DNA from: Erythrobacter cryptus DSM 12079
GTDB taxonomy: Bacteria > Pseudomonadota > Alphaproteobacteria > Sphingomonadales > Sphingomonadaceae
NCBI RefSeq assembly: GCF_000422985.1
Contig: NZ_AUHC01000013.1
Span: 36,115 to 100,114, forward strand
Direction of reading: 5' to 3'
DNA: 64,000 nt
A program made the position numbers and the translations under genes. The notes beneath the pieces were generated by a model. It saw nothing but the letters and a program-made list of their open reading frames with translations, ran no database searches and was not told the DNA's origin. Shown here one piece after another: positions 24,987 to 34,307 of this stretch. Position 1 is the first letter of the stretch, and each line of letters starts with the position of its first letter.

Positions 24987-25604
24987 ATGAGCGTTCGGGC
25001 AGCCGGGCCGGCGGTGGTCTTCGATGTCGGGCGGGTGCTGTTCCAGTGGCAGCTGCGCGCGCTGTTCGAAAAGCTGATCGATGATCGCGCCGAGCTTGAC
25101 TGGTTCCTTGCCCATGTCGTGACCGAGGAATGGCATTTCCAGCATGATCGTGGTCGCCCGCTGGCCGAAATGGTGCCCGAGCGGATCGCGCAGTTCCCCG
25201 AATATGCGCGCCACATCCATGCCTATGCCACGCGCTTCAACGAGACCGTGCCGGGGCCGGTTGCCGGCACCCACGCGCTGGTCGAGCGCCTCGCCGGGCG
25301 CGGCGTGCCGCTCTATTGCCTGACCAATTTCGGCGCCGAGCTGTGGCAGGCCTTCCGTCCGACCCAGCCGATCTTCGACCTGTTTGCGGATATCATCGTC
25401 TCGGGCGTCGAGAAGGTCGCCAAGCCTGATCCACAGATCTACGCGATCACCGAGGCGCGCAGCGGGCGCAAGGGGGCCGCGCTGTTCTTCACCGATGACA
25501 ACCCGGCCAACATCGCCGCGGCCCGTGCGCGCGGTTGGCAGGCGCATCTGTTCACCGATGCGACCGGTCTCGAGGCGGCGCTCTGCGCGGCGGGGTTGCT
25601 CTGA
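24987..25604 (+). CDS. HAD-superfamily hydrolase (HAD-IA type)
   Basis: A 205-residue haloacid dehalogenase-like phosphatase. Motif I is FDVGRVLF with nucleophile Asp but Gly in place of the second Asp, as in YihX-like members. Motif II is in CLTNFG, the motif III Lys in KVAKPDP, and motif IV is FTDDN. The helical cap sits between motifs I and II. The start ATG at 24987 follows GAGGGCAGG; an earlier ATG at 24936 is less likely. Substrate unknown. Confidence 0.9.
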   Translation: MSVRAAGPAVVFDVGRVLFQWQLRALFEKLIDDRAELDWFLAHVVTEEWHFQHDRGRPLAEMVPERIAQFPEYARHIHAYATRFNETVPGPVAGTHALVERLAGRGVPLYCLTNFGAELWQAFRPTQPIFDLFADIIVSGVEKVAKPDPQIYAITEARSGRKGAALFFTDDNPANIAAARARGWQAHLFTDATGLEAALCAAGLL

Positions 25605-25732
25605 CCGCGCTGGGCCTTCGCCAAGCCAAACCCCCGGTCGCGCCCTGGGGGAGACGCGCCGGGGGCCGGGACATCCGCGCCGGCCGGAGAGGGGGCAGGG
25701 CGCGGGGGAGGGACCTCATGTCGCCTGAGCAA

Positions 25733-26077
25733 TCAGGCGTTGCACTTGGCCAGTTCTTCGGCGGTCAGATCTTCGCCGTTGACCTTGAAGGCGGCGACCT
25801 GGCCGAACTTGCGGTTGAGACCACGACACACCCGCAGCGGACGGGCGCTGGTCTTGGCGGCGACGCAGGTGGCATCCTTGCAGGCCCAGGCAACCCCGTC
25901 GCTCACTGCGCGGCTGTCGTTCGCCGGAGCGGCGAGCGTGGCGGTGTAATAGGCCGGGGCGGCGGCGCTGAGGGGCGCGGCATCGGTGGCAACGGCAAAG
26001 GTCACGCTGGTGTAGAGCAGCGCGCTGGCGAGCACGGCCAGCTTGCCGGTGGTGGGGAGAGAGGGGGTCGAGATCAT
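25733..26077 (-). CDS. CC_3452 family secreted protein
   Basis: A 114-residue protein with a hydrophobic N-terminal segment (about 13-30) that looks like a signal peptide. The mature part has paired cysteines WACKDATC and VCRGLNRK, a VAAFKVNG segment and a terminal EELAKCNA, the pattern of the CC_3452 family found in Caulobacter and sphingomonads. Function unknown. The ATG at 26077 follows AAAGGAAAG. It is divergent from an HxlR-type regulator over a 208-bp AT-richer gap. Confidence 0.85.
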   Translation of the reverse strand: MISTPSLPTTGKLAVLASALLYTSVTFAVATDAAPLSAAAPAYYTATLAAPANDSRAVSDGVAWACKDATCVAAKTSARPLRVCRGLNRKFGQVAAFKVNGEDLTAEELAKCNA

Positions 26078-26201
26078 CGCACTTTCCTTTTTCTTGTCGG
26101 CCCTTGGGCCGATGTTCCTGTGGCCTCGTCCGGGTCGGTTTGCAACGCAGCATTTCGATTCGAAACCAGTTGCTATTCGCTACCTATACGATTAGGTTGC
26201 G

Positions 26202-26211
26202 AGTTGCAACT
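26202..26211. promoter_or_regulatory. palindrome in the CC_3452 / hxlR divergent region
   Basis: AGTTGCAACT is a perfect 10-bp palindrome. A half copy AGTTGC lies at 26168-26173 and GTTGC at about 26196. The 208-bp gap is unusually AT-rich for this window. A regulator binding site, possibly for the HxlR protein encoded alongside, is inferred. Confidence 0.35.
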
Positions 26212-26285
26212 GAAAACGGAAAATTTTTGTGAGCCGCGCAAAATCGGCTAAACATGCACCCCAGTAGGGGAAGGGAAAAGGCGTT

Positions 26286-26840
26286 ATGGGTGATCTGAGA
26301 GAACCGCTGCGCGAGTTGATCGAATGCGGCCTGCCGCAGGCGCTCGAGGTGATGGGCGAGCGCTGGTCCTTCATGATCCTGCGCGCGAGCTTCAACGGGC
26401 TCAAGCACTTCGAGGAATTCCTCTCCGAACTCGGCATCGCCCGCAACATCCTGTCCAACCGCCTCGCCAAGCTGGTCGAGCACGGCATTCTCAAGCGCGA
26501 GCCCTGCGCCGATGACCGTCGCAAGATCGAATATCGCCTCACCCCCAAGGGGCTTGATCTGCTCCCGGCGATGCTGGCGCTGCGCCAATGGGGCCAGAAG
26601 TACGGCAGCGAAACCGTGGTCGAGGATCCGGTGCTGGTCGATGAGCGCGACCGGCTGCCGATCGGGCCGGTCTCGATCCTCGCGCATGACGGGCGCATCC
26701 TTGGCCCGCAGGACCTGTGGCTGACGCGGCCCGAGAACCTCGGTCGCAGGGCCGATGGCAGCATCGCCCAGCCGGCACCCCCGCTCGGCCGCGGCGACGT
26801 GGTTGATATCGCCGCGGCCAAGGCTGCCGCAGCGCGCTGA
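26286..26840 (+). CDS. HxlR-family transcriptional regulator
   Basis: A 184-residue protein with an HxlR winged helix over about residues 12-105: ALEVMGERWSFMILRASF, FLSELGIARNILSNRLAKLV and the wing CADDRRKIEYRLTPKG. The family cysteine lies early (ECGLPQ). The C-terminal 75 residues are an additional region with VSILAHDGRILGPQDL. HxlR proteins often sense aldehydes or quinones through that cysteine; the signal here is unknown. The target may be the divergent CC_3452 gene. Confidence 0.92.
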   Translation: MGDLREPLRELIECGLPQALEVMGERWSFMILRASFNGLKHFEEFLSELGIARNILSNRLAKLVEHGILKREPCADDRRKIEYRLTPKGLDLLPAMLALRQWGQKYGSETVVEDPVLVDERDRLPIGPVSILAHDGRILGPQDLWLTRPENLGRRADGSIAQPAPPLGRGDVVDIAAAKAAAAR

Positions 26841-26889
26841 ACCGTCGATAGCCGCCCTGCGCGCGCTGGCGCCGCGCGCCCGAGCGGCT

Positions 26890-28698
26890 ATGGCAGCCGG
26901 CGTGAACGCGCCGCCCGCCCCCGATCTTCTCGCGATCCTGCGCCGCACCTTTGGCCATCCCGGCTTTCGCGGGCAGCAGCAGGCGGTGATCGAAAGGGTC
27001 ATGGCCGGCCTCCACACCCTGGCGCTGATGCCGACGGGGGCGGGCAAGAGCCTGTGTTACCAGCTTCCCGCGCTCGCCCGGCCCGGCACCGCCATCATCA
27101 TCTCGCCGCTCATCGCCCTGATGCATGACCAGGTCCGCGCTGCCGAGGCGGTGGGGATCCGCGCTGCCTCGATGACCTCGGCCGATGCCGACAATGCCGC
27201 CACCGCAAGGGCGCTGCGTGCGGGCGCGCTCGATTGTGTCTATGTCGCGCCGGAACGCGCGGCGCACCCGGCCTTCCTGCGCCTGCTCGAAAGCGTAAGG
27301 ATCGCGCTGTTTGCCATCGACGAGGCGCATTGTGTCTCCGAATGGGGGCACGATTTCCGCCCCGAATACCGGATGCTGCGCGCGCTCCTCGATCGCTTCC
27401 CTTCAGCGCCCCGCCTCGCGCTCACCGCAACCGCCGATCCCGCCACCCGTGCTGACATTCTCGCCCAGCTCGGCATTCCGGCAGAGGGGATGATCATTGC
27501 CGGCTTCGACCGGCCCAATATCCGCTATGCCATCACCCCGCGCGAGGCGGGTGGGCGCCAGCTTGCGGGCCTGCTCGACCGCCTGCCCGGGGCCGGGATC
27601 GTCTATGCCCCGAGCCGCCGCGCCGCCGAGGAGCTTGCGGCGCGCATCGCCAGCGCAGGCAGGCCTTCGGGCTTCTACCATGCCGGGATGGAGCCTGACG
27701 CCCGCGCCCATGCGCAGGCGCAGTTCGTCGCCTCGGAAAACATGGTGATCGCCGCCACCATTGCCTTCGGCATGGGGATCGACAAGCCCGACGTGCGCTT
27801 TGTCATCCATGCCGGCCTGCCCCGCTCGATCGAGGCCTATTACCAGGAAACCGGGCGCGCGGGGCGCGATGGCGATCCGGCCGAAGCCCACCTGCTGTGG
27901 GGGGCGAGCGATTTTGCCCGCGCCCGGCAGTTCCTCACCGCGCTCGAGCCTGCGCGCCAGGCAGGAGAGCGCGCCCGGCTCGCGGCGCTCGCCGGGCTGG
28001 TCGAGACCGCGCATTGCCGCCGCGCCATCCTGCTGCGCCATTTCGGCGAAAACCCGCCCGAGGCTTGCGGCAATTGCGACAATTGCCTCGCCCCGCCGCG
28101 GGTGTGCGATGCCAGCGAACTGGCGCGCAAGCTGCTCTCTGCGGTCTATCGCACCGGACAGAGCTTCGGCCTTGGCCACCTGGAAAGGGTGCTGACCGGG
28201 CGCGCCGACGCGCGCATCGCCGCGCGCGGGCACGATCGGCTTTCGGTGTTCGGGATCGTCGAAGCCGAGGAGGCGCGGCTCCTGCGGCCGCTGGCGCGCA
28301 GCCTGATCGCGCGCGGCGTGCTGGTGACGAGCGAACACGGCGCGCTGATGCTCGGCCCCGAGGCCCGCGCGGTGCTGCGGGGCGAGCAGGCTTGCGCGAT
28401 CGTGCAGCCCCCGCCGCGCCCGTCCCGGGGAGTGGCGCGCCGCGGCGGCCTTGCCAGCGATGCCAACCCGGCGAGCGTTCCGCTGTTCGAGGCGCTGCGC
28501 GCCCGGCGCAAGGCGCGCGCGGTCGAGCACGGCATTCCGGCCTATCTGATCTTTCCCGATTCGGTGCTGCGCGCGATCGCGCAGAAGCGGCCGCAGAGCC
28601 TTGCCGATCTTGCCCGCATCCCGGGCATCGGGGCGAAGAAGCTCGAGACCTGGGGCGCGGATTTCCTCGACGTGGTGCGCCTGCACGCGGCTGGCTAG
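26890..28698 (+). CDS. recQ: ATP-dependent DNA helicase RecQ
   Basis: 3'-5' helicase in recombination and repair, 602 residues. Walker A is PTGAGKSLCYQLPA, motif II DEAHCVSEWGHDFRPEY, motif VI QETGRAGRDG. The RQC zinc site has four cysteines ending in CGNCDNC. The HRDC domain occupies the C-terminus (RPQSLADLARIPGIG). The start ATG at 26890 is chosen because it precedes the helicase core by the usual distance. Confidence 0.95.
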   Translation: MAAGVNAPPAPDLLAILRRTFGHPGFRGQQQAVIERVMAGLHTLALMPTGAGKSLCYQLPALARPGTAIIISPLIALMHDQVRAAEAVGIRAASMTSADADNAATARALRAGALDCVYVAPERAAHPAFLRLLESVRIALFAIDEAHCVSEWGHDFRPEYRMLRALLDRFPSAPRLALTATADPATRADILAQLGIPAEGMIIAGFDRPNIRYAITPREAGGRQLAGLLDRLPGAGIVYAPSRRAAEELAARIASAGRPSGFYHAGMEPDARAHAQAQFVASENMVIAATIAFGMGIDKPDVRFVIHAGLPRSIEAYYQETGRAGRDGDPAEAHLLWGASDFARARQFLTALEPARQAGERARLAALAGLVETAHCRRAILLRHFGENPPEACGNCDNCLAPPRVCDASELARKLLSAVYRTGQSFGLGHLERVLTGRADARIAARGHDRLSVFGIVEAEEARLLRPLARSLIARGVLVTSEHGALMLGPEARAVLRGEQACAIVQPPPRPSRGVARRGGLASDANPASVPLFEALRARRKARAVEHGIPAYLIFPDSVLRAIAQKRPQSLADLARIPGIGAKKLETWGADFLDVVRLHAAG

Positions 28699-28819
28699 CG
28701 CTGCTGCTGGCGCAGACCATGGTCGATGCGGATGGGCACCCGCCTGCCGAACTGCCCGCGCCCGCCGATTCGCGCTGGAGGCACGCGGCATGTGTGGATG
28801 AGCTTGCCTGGGTTGGCGC

Positions 28820-30310
28820 TCACCCCGTGATCAGCCGATAGGACAATGCCTCGGCCAGATGCGCGCGGCCCACGGTCTCGGCTCCGGCAAGATCGGCGAT
28901 GCTGCGGGCCACGCGCAGGATGCGGGTATAGCCGCGTGCCGAAAGACGCAGCTTGTCGGCGGCCTCGAGCAGCAGCCGGCGCCCGGCCTCGTCGGGCGCG
29001 GCGAAGCGCTCGAGCGCGGCGCCATCGAGCTCGGCATTGGCGCGCACCCCGCGGGCCTTGGCTCTGTCGCGTGCGGCGGCCACCCGTGCGGCGACCGCGG
29101 CGCTGCCTTCGGCCGGCGGGGGCAGGGCGAGATCGCGCGCGCTCACCGCGCCGACATGGACGTGCAGATCGATGCGATCGAGCAGAGGGCCGGACAGGCG
29201 CGCCTGATATTCGCCCACGCAGCGCGGATACTTGTGGCAGTTGCGCGCCGGATCGCCGGCATGGCCGCAGCGGCACGGGTTCATTGCCGCCACCAGCTGG
29301 AAGCGCGCCGGAAAGCTGACATGGGCATTGGCGCGGGCGACATCGACCGTGCCGGTCTCGAGCGGCTGGCGCAGCGAATCGAGCACCGCGCGCTGGAACT
29401 CGGGCAATTCATCGAGGAACAGTACACCCAGATGCGCCAGGCTCACCTCGCCCGGGCGCACCTTGAGCCCGCCGCCGGTGAGCGCGGCCATGCTCGCCGA
29501 ATGGTGCGGCGCGCGGAAGGGGCGGGCGCGGCTGATCCGCCCGGCCTCGAGCGCGCCGGCCACCGATTGCACCATCGACACCTCGAGCGCCTCATCCGGG
29601 CTGAGCGGCGGGAGAATGCCCGGCAGGCACGAGGCAAGCAGGCTCTTGCCCGATCCTGGCGGGCCGACCATCAGGAGATTGTGCCCGCCCGCCGCGGCGA
29701 TCTCGAGCGCGCGCTTGGCGTTTTCCTGACCCTTCACGTGCCTAAGGTCCGTACCGGCGGTGGCCTCGGCCACTCCCCCACGCGCAGGCTCGGGGAGCAC
29801 CAGCGTGCCCTTGAGATGGGCGAGCAGGCTGACAAGATCGCCGGGGGCGAGCACCGGCAACCCGCCCGCCCAGCGCGCCTCGGGGCCTTGCGCTGCCGGG
29901 CAGATCAGCCCGGTGCCGAGCGCGCTGGCGTGGAGCGCGGCGAGCAGCACCCCGGGGCAGGCGACGATCCGCCCGTCGAGCGCCAATTCGCCTACGGCGA
30001 CCCAGTCCATCAGCTGCTCGGCATCGGTCACCCCCATCGCCGCCAGCAGCGCCAGCGCGATCGGCAGATCGTAATGCGATCCATCCTTGGGCAGGTCGGC
30101 CGGGGAAAGGTTGATGGTGATGCGCTTGGGCGGCAGCGCCAGGCCCATCGAGGCAAGCGCCGCCTGCACCCGCTCGCGGCTTTCGCTCACCGCCTTGTCG
30201 GGCAGGCCGACAATCGCAAAGCGCGGCAGGCCGGGGCCAACCTGGCACTGCACCTCGACCGCGCGGGCCTCGAGCCCGAGATAGGCCACCGTTCGTGTCA
30301 GCGCCACCAT
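28820..30310 (-). CDS. comM: YifB/ComM-family Mg-chelatase-like AAA+ ATPase
   Basis: A 496-residue AAA+ protein. The N-terminal ChlI-like domain starts with GLEARAVEVQ and holds PKDGSHYDLPIALALL; the ATPase has Walker A GPPGSGKSLLA, Walker B VLFLDELPEF and arginine-finger region; the C-terminal Mg-chelatase helical domain ends the protein. ComM is a branch-migration helicase in natural transformation of Vibrio, and the family is widespread in species not known to be competent. The start ATG at 30310 is in agreement with homologues. It converges on recQ. Confidence 0.93.
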   Translation of the reverse strand: MVALTRTVAYLGLEARAVEVQCQVGPGLPRFAIVGLPDKAVSESRERVQAALASMGLALPPKRITINLSPADLPKDGSHYDLPIALALLAAMGVTDAEQLMDWVAVGELALDGRIVACPGVLLAALHASALGTGLICPAAQGPEARWAGGLPVLAPGDLVSLLAHLKGTLVLPEPARGGVAEATAGTDLRHVKGQENAKRALEIAAAGGHNLLMVGPPGSGKSLLASCLPGILPPLSPDEALEVSMVQSVAGALEAGRISRARPFRAPHHSASMAALTGGGLKVRPGEVSLAHLGVLFLDELPEFQRAVLDSLRQPLETGTVDVARANAHVSFPARFQLVAAMNPCRCGHAGDPARNCHKYPRCVGEYQARLSGPLLDRIDLHVHVGAVSARDLALPPPAEGSAAVAARVAAARDRAKARGVRANAELDGAALERFAAPDEAGRRLLLEAADKLRLSARGYTRILRVARSIADLAGAETVGRAHLAEALSYRLITG

Positions 30311-30500
30311 GCGCCCGCCCCTCTGCCACCCAGAGGCCTGAATGTGCAGGCTTTTGCGCGTCCTGTCGAGCGCCTGTGACAAGGTCCGCAAGGCATCGGC
30401 TTAAGGTGATCCTGCCGCACCCCTGCGCAGCGACGCGAAGGGTTTGCGTAAGCATAAATCTTGGCAAATTGGCAGGCCCGGTCGGGCGAGAACCGGGGCC

Positions 30501-31562
30501 ATGCCGCGCATGCTTGCCCTTGCTCTTGCCCTGCTTGCCCTGTGGCTTCCCGCTGCAGCGGCACAGGCGCAGGCCGATGCGTCCCCGCTGGCGCTGGTGC
30601 AGCCGGGGGCGCGAGTGCTGGCGAGCGCGCGCTGGGTCGAGGAATGGGACCCGGCGAGCCAGTCCTGGGTGCGCGTCGCCGAGAGCGCGAGCGATGGCCT
30701 GCCTTTCCGCGTTGGCACAGCCCCGGCAGCGCAGGATCAGGAGGTTGCCCGCAGCGTCCGGCGCGAAGGCGGCGTTGCCATCACCGAGACAGTGATAAGT
30801 GAGCTTGCCCCGGCGCGCTTCATCCCGCGTGCGCCTGCCGACCTTGCCTCGGGGCCGCAATTCGGCCCCTTCCGCGTGCTCGATGCGCGGCGCGCGGCGC
30901 TGGTGGGCAGCACCGATGGCGCCAGCCCGGCCGCCTTCCGCGCGATGCTGGCCGCCTATCCGGGGCTTCAAGTGCTCGAGTTCATCGATGCGCCCGGCAC
31001 CACCAACGATCTTGCCAATCTCGCGCTGGGCCGGGCGATCCGCGCCGCGGGGCTGGCCACCCACGTGCCCGCCGGGGGATCGGCGCGCTCCGGCGCGGTC
31101 GAGCTGTTCCTCGCCGGCACCCGCCGCACGATCGCGCCCGGGGCGCTGTTTGCGGTGCATTCCTGGCGCGACGAGCGCGGGCGCGAGCCGGCGGACTTCG
31201 CCCCCGATGCTCCGGAGAACCGCCTCTATCTCGATTACTACACCGAGATGGGCATGAGCGAGGCCGAGGCCCGCGCCTTCTATGCCATGACCAATTCGGT
31301 GCCCCACGCCGCGGCGCGCTGGCTCGATGCGGCGGAAATGGCGCGCTGGATTGCGCCGCGCGCCCCGGCTCACTCCGCTCCGGCGGCGCGCGATCTCGCC
31401 CCGGTGCTCGCCGCGCCGCTGCGCACGGTGCTGGCCCGATCGGGCGCGGCTCTGACCGCGGGCCTGCAGCGCCCGTGGCAGGCGCTCGCCGCCGCCGCAC
31501 CGGCGCCGCGGCTTGCCTATGCCTCGCGCGCCCTGCTTGACTCGGAGGCGGCTTTCCCATAA
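30501..31562 (+). CDS. exported ClpP-like (COG3904-type) protein of unknown function
   Basis: A 353-residue protein with a clear signal peptide (about 1-25, cleavage near AAAQA). Residues about 120-280 resemble COG3904 periplasmic proteins with a ClpP/crotonase-like fold: a FGPFRVLDARRAALVG strand, LGRAIRAAGLATHV, a FLAGTRRTIAPGALFAVHSW strand and YYTEMGMSEAEARAFY. The catalytic serine of ClpP-like proteases is not evident (GSARSGAVELF in the expected place), so activity is uncertain. The C-terminal 80 residues are Ala-rich. Start ATG at 30501; an upstream ATG at 30444 adds a charged extension. Confidence 0.6.
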   Translation: MPRMLALALALLALWLPAAAAQAQADASPLALVQPGARVLASARWVEEWDPASQSWVRVAESASDGLPFRVGTAPAAQDQEVARSVRREGGVAITETVISELAPARFIPRAPADLASGPQFGPFRVLDARRAALVGSTDGASPAAFRAMLAAYPGLQVLEFIDAPGTTNDLANLALGRAIRAAGLATHVPAGGSARSGAVELFLAGTRRTIAPGALFAVHSWRDERGREPADFAPDAPENRLYLDYYTEMGMSEAEARAFYAMTNSVPHAAARWLDAAEMARWIAPRAPAHSAPAARDLAPVLAAPLRTVLARSGAALTAGLQRPWQALAAAAPAPRLAYASRALLDSEAAFP

Positions 31563-31652
31563 AGGCGCGCCTTCAGTTTCGGGTCGCCCCTGGCGGCTAC
31601 AAAGGGTGTGCGGGATTTGCCCTGATCGCCCGGTGCCAGTTTCGAGGATCAC

Positions 31653-31787
31653 ATGAAGCGGACGTTCCAACCCAGCAATCTCGTGCGCGCCCGGCGCCAC
31701 GGCTTCTTTGCGCGCAAGGCCACCCCGGGCGGTCGCAAGGTCCTGCGTGCCCGCCGCGCCCGCGGTCGCAAGCGCCTCTGCGCGTGA
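31653..31787 (+). CDS. rpmH: 50S ribosomal protein L34
   Basis: A 44-residue, very basic protein, starting [18 protein letters not shown] and ending RGRKRLCA, an unmistakable L34. The ATG at 31653 follows CGAGGATCAC. It heads the conserved rpmH-rnpA-yidD-yidC order. Confidence 0.97.
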   Translation: MKRTFQPSNLVRARRHGFFARKATPGGRKVLRARRARGRKRLCA

Positions 31788-31890
31788 ACCATCGCGCACC
31801 CGCCCCGGCGGGTGCGGTTCCTTCACGCGGGATCGCGCAGGCTGTCTTGCTGCGAATAGCTCCCGTGCCCCCGCTGCTCAAGCCGATCCG

Positions 31891-32259
31891 GTGATCGCGG
31901 TTCTCACCAAGCGTGCCGACTTCCTCAGCGCCAACAGCGGCGCGCGCCAGGCCAAGCCCGGTTTCGTGCTGCTCACCCGGCCCAATGGCGGCAAGGGCAT
32001 CCGCTATGGCATCACTGTCACCCGCAAGATCGGCAAGGCCGTGGTGCGCAACCGGATGAAACGGCGCTTTCGCGAATTGCTGCGCGCCGCGCTGCCGAGC
32101 CTGGGTCTGCCCGATCACGATCACGTGCTGATCGGCCGCGCGGGCGGGATCGAGCGCGATTTCCACCTGATGGCGCGCGAACTGGCCGATGCGCTGACGC
32201 GCGCGCGCGCCGGAGGCAGCGATCGGCGTGGGCAGCGCCGCCACGAGCCGCGGCGATGA
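31891..32259 (+). CDS. rnpA: ribonuclease P protein component
   Basis: Protein subunit of RNase P, 122 residues, which matures tRNA 5' ends together with the rnpB RNA (not in this window). The start GTG at 31891 gives VIAVLTKRADF at the N-terminus, the normal beginning; the RNR motif is in VVRNRMKRRFRELLR. The C-terminal tail is basic. yidD begins inside its stop codon (ATGA). Confidence 0.94.
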   Translation: MIAVLTKRADFLSANSGARQAKPGFVLLTRPNGGKGIRYGITVTRKIGKAVVRNRMKRRFRELLRAALPSLGLPDHDHVLIGRAGGIERDFHLMARELADALTRARAGGSDRRGQRRHEPRR

Positions 32260-32465
32260 AGCAGCTCCTGATCCTTATTGCCCGGGCCTGGCAGCTTGGC
32301 CCCTCCCGGCTCCTGCCGCCCTCGTGCCGCTATACGCCCTCGTGCAGCCAATATGCGATCGAGGCGATCACCCGCCACGGCGCCTTGAGGGGTGGATGGA
32401 TGGCGCTGAAGCGGCTAATGCGCTGCCACCCCTGGGGCGGGCACGGGCACGATCCGGTGCCCTAG
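32256..32465 (+). CDS. yidD: membrane protein insertion efficiency factor YidD
   Basis: A 69-residue protein with the YidD core: SCRYTPSCSQYAIEAI with the conserved cysteines and the RCHPWGGHGHDPVP ending. It starts with ATG overlapping the rnpA stop and precedes yidC by 76 bp. It assists YidC-dependent insertion. Confidence 0.95.
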   Translation: MKQLLILIARAWQLGPSRLLPPSCRYTPSCSQYAIEAITRHGALRGGWMALKRLMRCHPWGGHGHDPVP

Positions 32466-32541
32466 GGCTGGAACACAAGCCGCCTTATCGCCATACAACA
32501 CCGCCACCCATCCTGCCACGCATCTTCATCAGGGTCTTCGC

Positions 32542-34305
32542 TTGGACAACCGCAATCTCCTGCTCGCTGTCGTGCTCTCGGGCCTGCTCATCCTCGGCTG
32601 GGATGCGGCGATGCGCTATTTCTACCCCGAAGCGGCGGTGACCGCCCCGGCCGAGGCGCCCGCCAGCCCCGCCGCCAAGCCCGCAGGCGCGGCCGCAGCC
32701 ACGGCACCAAGCGGCGATCTGGGCAACGAGGCACAGGGCCAGCGCAAGGTCGATCTCAAGGCGGCGCTCGCCAGCCCCAACCGCATTGCCATCGACACCC
32801 CGCGGATTGCCGGTTCGATCAACCTCGTCGGCGCGCGGATCGATGACATCGTGCTCAAGGACTATCGCGAGACGGTGAAGAAGGATTCGGGCCCGGTGCG
32901 CCTGCTCGCGCCCGAGGGCACGCCGGGGCAATATTTTGCCGAGTTCGGTTTCATCACCGGCGGGGTGCGGCAACCCGCCAACGCCTTGTGGCAGGCCGAT
33001 GGCACGCGGCTTACGCCGGAAACCCCGGTGACGCTGACCCGCACCGATGCGGCCGGGATCACCTATCGGGTGCGCCTTGCGGTGGACAAGGATTACATGA
33101 TCACCGCCACCCAGTCCGCCGGCAACGGCGGCGCGGCAGCGGCGATCATCCAGCCCTTTGCGCTCATCAAGCGCACCAGCGCCAATGCCTCGATCGACCA
33201 GTTCGTCACCCATTCCGGCCCCGTCGGGGTGTTCGGGGGCACGCTGTGGGATCCCCATTCCTATGCCGAACTTGCCGAGATCGGGGCCGAGCGGCCGGCG
33301 GGCGATCCGGCCTGGCTGGGCTTTGTCGATCAATATTGGCTAGTGGCCCTCGTGCCCGGCGGCGGGCGCACCGCACCCAAGGTGGCCGAGGCGGGCTTCC
33401 GCGCGCTTGGCGGCGATCTGTTCCGCGCCGATCTGCTCTATAATGCCGTCACCTTGCCCCCCGGGGGCACCAGCGAAACCCAGACCCGCCTCTATGCCGG
33501 GGCCAAGGAGAGCGCCACGCTCGACCGCTACGAGGATTCAGGCATCACCTATTTCGGCAAGGCGATCAGCTGGGGCTGGTTCGAGATCCTGGAAAAGCCG
33601 ATCCTGTGGCTGCTGCTCTCGCTCAACAGCCTGGTTGGCAATTTCGGCGTGGCGATCATCCTGCTCACCGTGATTATCCGCGCGGCCGTGTTCCCGATCG
33701 CGCAGAAGGGCTTTGCCTCGATGGCGGCGATGAAGGCGATCCAGCCGCGGATGCAGGAGCTGCAGGAGCGCTTCAAGGATGACAAGCCGCGGCTCCAGCA
33801 GGAGATGATGAAGCTCTACAAGGACGAAGGGGTCAATCCGCTTTCGGGCTGCCTGCCGATGCTGATCCAGATCCCGGTGTTCTTCGCGCTCTACAAGGTG
33901 CTGGTGCTGGCGATCGAGATGCGCCACCAGCCCTTCTTCGGCTGGATTCGCGATCTTTCCGCCCCCGATCCGGCGCATATCCTCAACCTCTTTGGCCTCT
34001 TGCCCTATGATGTGCCGGGCTTCCTTGCCATCGGTCCGCTGGCACTGCTGTTGGGCATCACCATGTGGCTGACCTTCAAGCTCAATCCGGCGGCGGTCGA
34101 TCCGGTGCAGCAGCAGATGTTCGCGATCATGCCCTGGGTGCTGATGTTCGTGATGGCGCCCTTTGCCGCGGGCCTGTTGCTTTACTGGGTGACTTCGAAC
34201 ATTCTCACCCTGGCGCAGCAGAGCTACCTCTATTCGCGCCACCCGCAGCTCAAGGCCGCCAATGCCGCAGCGGCGGCCAAGGGCGGGGGCAAGGCCGGAC
34301 GCTGA
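32542..34305 (+). CDS. yidC: membrane protein insertase YidC
   Basis: Inserts and folds inner-membrane proteins, with or without SecYEG. The 587-residue protein has an N-terminal helix, a large periplasmic beta-domain (about 50-340) and the conserved five-helix core. The hydrophilic-groove Arg region lies in IIRAAVFPIAQKG, followed by a cytoplasmic coiled hairpin (KAIQPRMQELQERFKDD). The start is TTG at 32542 (LDNRNLLLAVVL), since homologues begin with DNRNL and no ATG is near. Confidence 0.96.
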   Translation: MDNRNLLLAVVLSGLLILGWDAAMRYFYPEAAVTAPAEAPASPAAKPAGAAAATAPSGDLGNEAQGQRKVDLKAALASPNRIAIDTPRIAGSINLVGARIDDIVLKDYRETVKKDSGPVRLLAPEGTPGQYFAEFGFITGGVRQPANALWQADGTRLTPETPVTLTRTDAAGITYRVRLAVDKDYMITATQSAGNGGAAAAIIQPFALIKRTSANASIDQFVTHSGPVGVFGGTLWDPHSYAELAEIGAERPAGDPAWLGFVDQYWLVALVPGGGRTAPKVAEAGFRALGGDLFRADLLYNAVTLPPGGTSETQTRLYAGAKESATLDRYEDSGITYFGKAISWGWFEILEKPILWLLLSLNSLVGNFGVAIILLTVIIRAAVFPIAQKGFASMAAMKAIQPRMQELQERFKDDKPRLQQEMMKLYKDEGVNPLSGCLPMLIQIPVFFALYKVLVLAIEMRHQPFFGWIRDLSAPDPAHILNLFGLLPYDVPGFLAIGPLALLLGITMWLTFKLNPAAVDPVQQQMFAIMPWVLMFVMAPFAAGLLLYWVTSNILTLAQQSYLYSRHPQLKAANAAAAAKGGGKAGR

Positions 34306-34307
34306 CG

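Noticed and set aside
25605..25732. G-rich stretch after the HAD gene as a structured RNA
   Set aside because: It is G-rich on one strand but no stable stem with loop and U-tract can be drawn; probably just spacer.
28699..28819. Small protein between recQ and comM
   Set aside because: The frame there is a continuation of a shadow frame of recQ and has no start signal or similarity.
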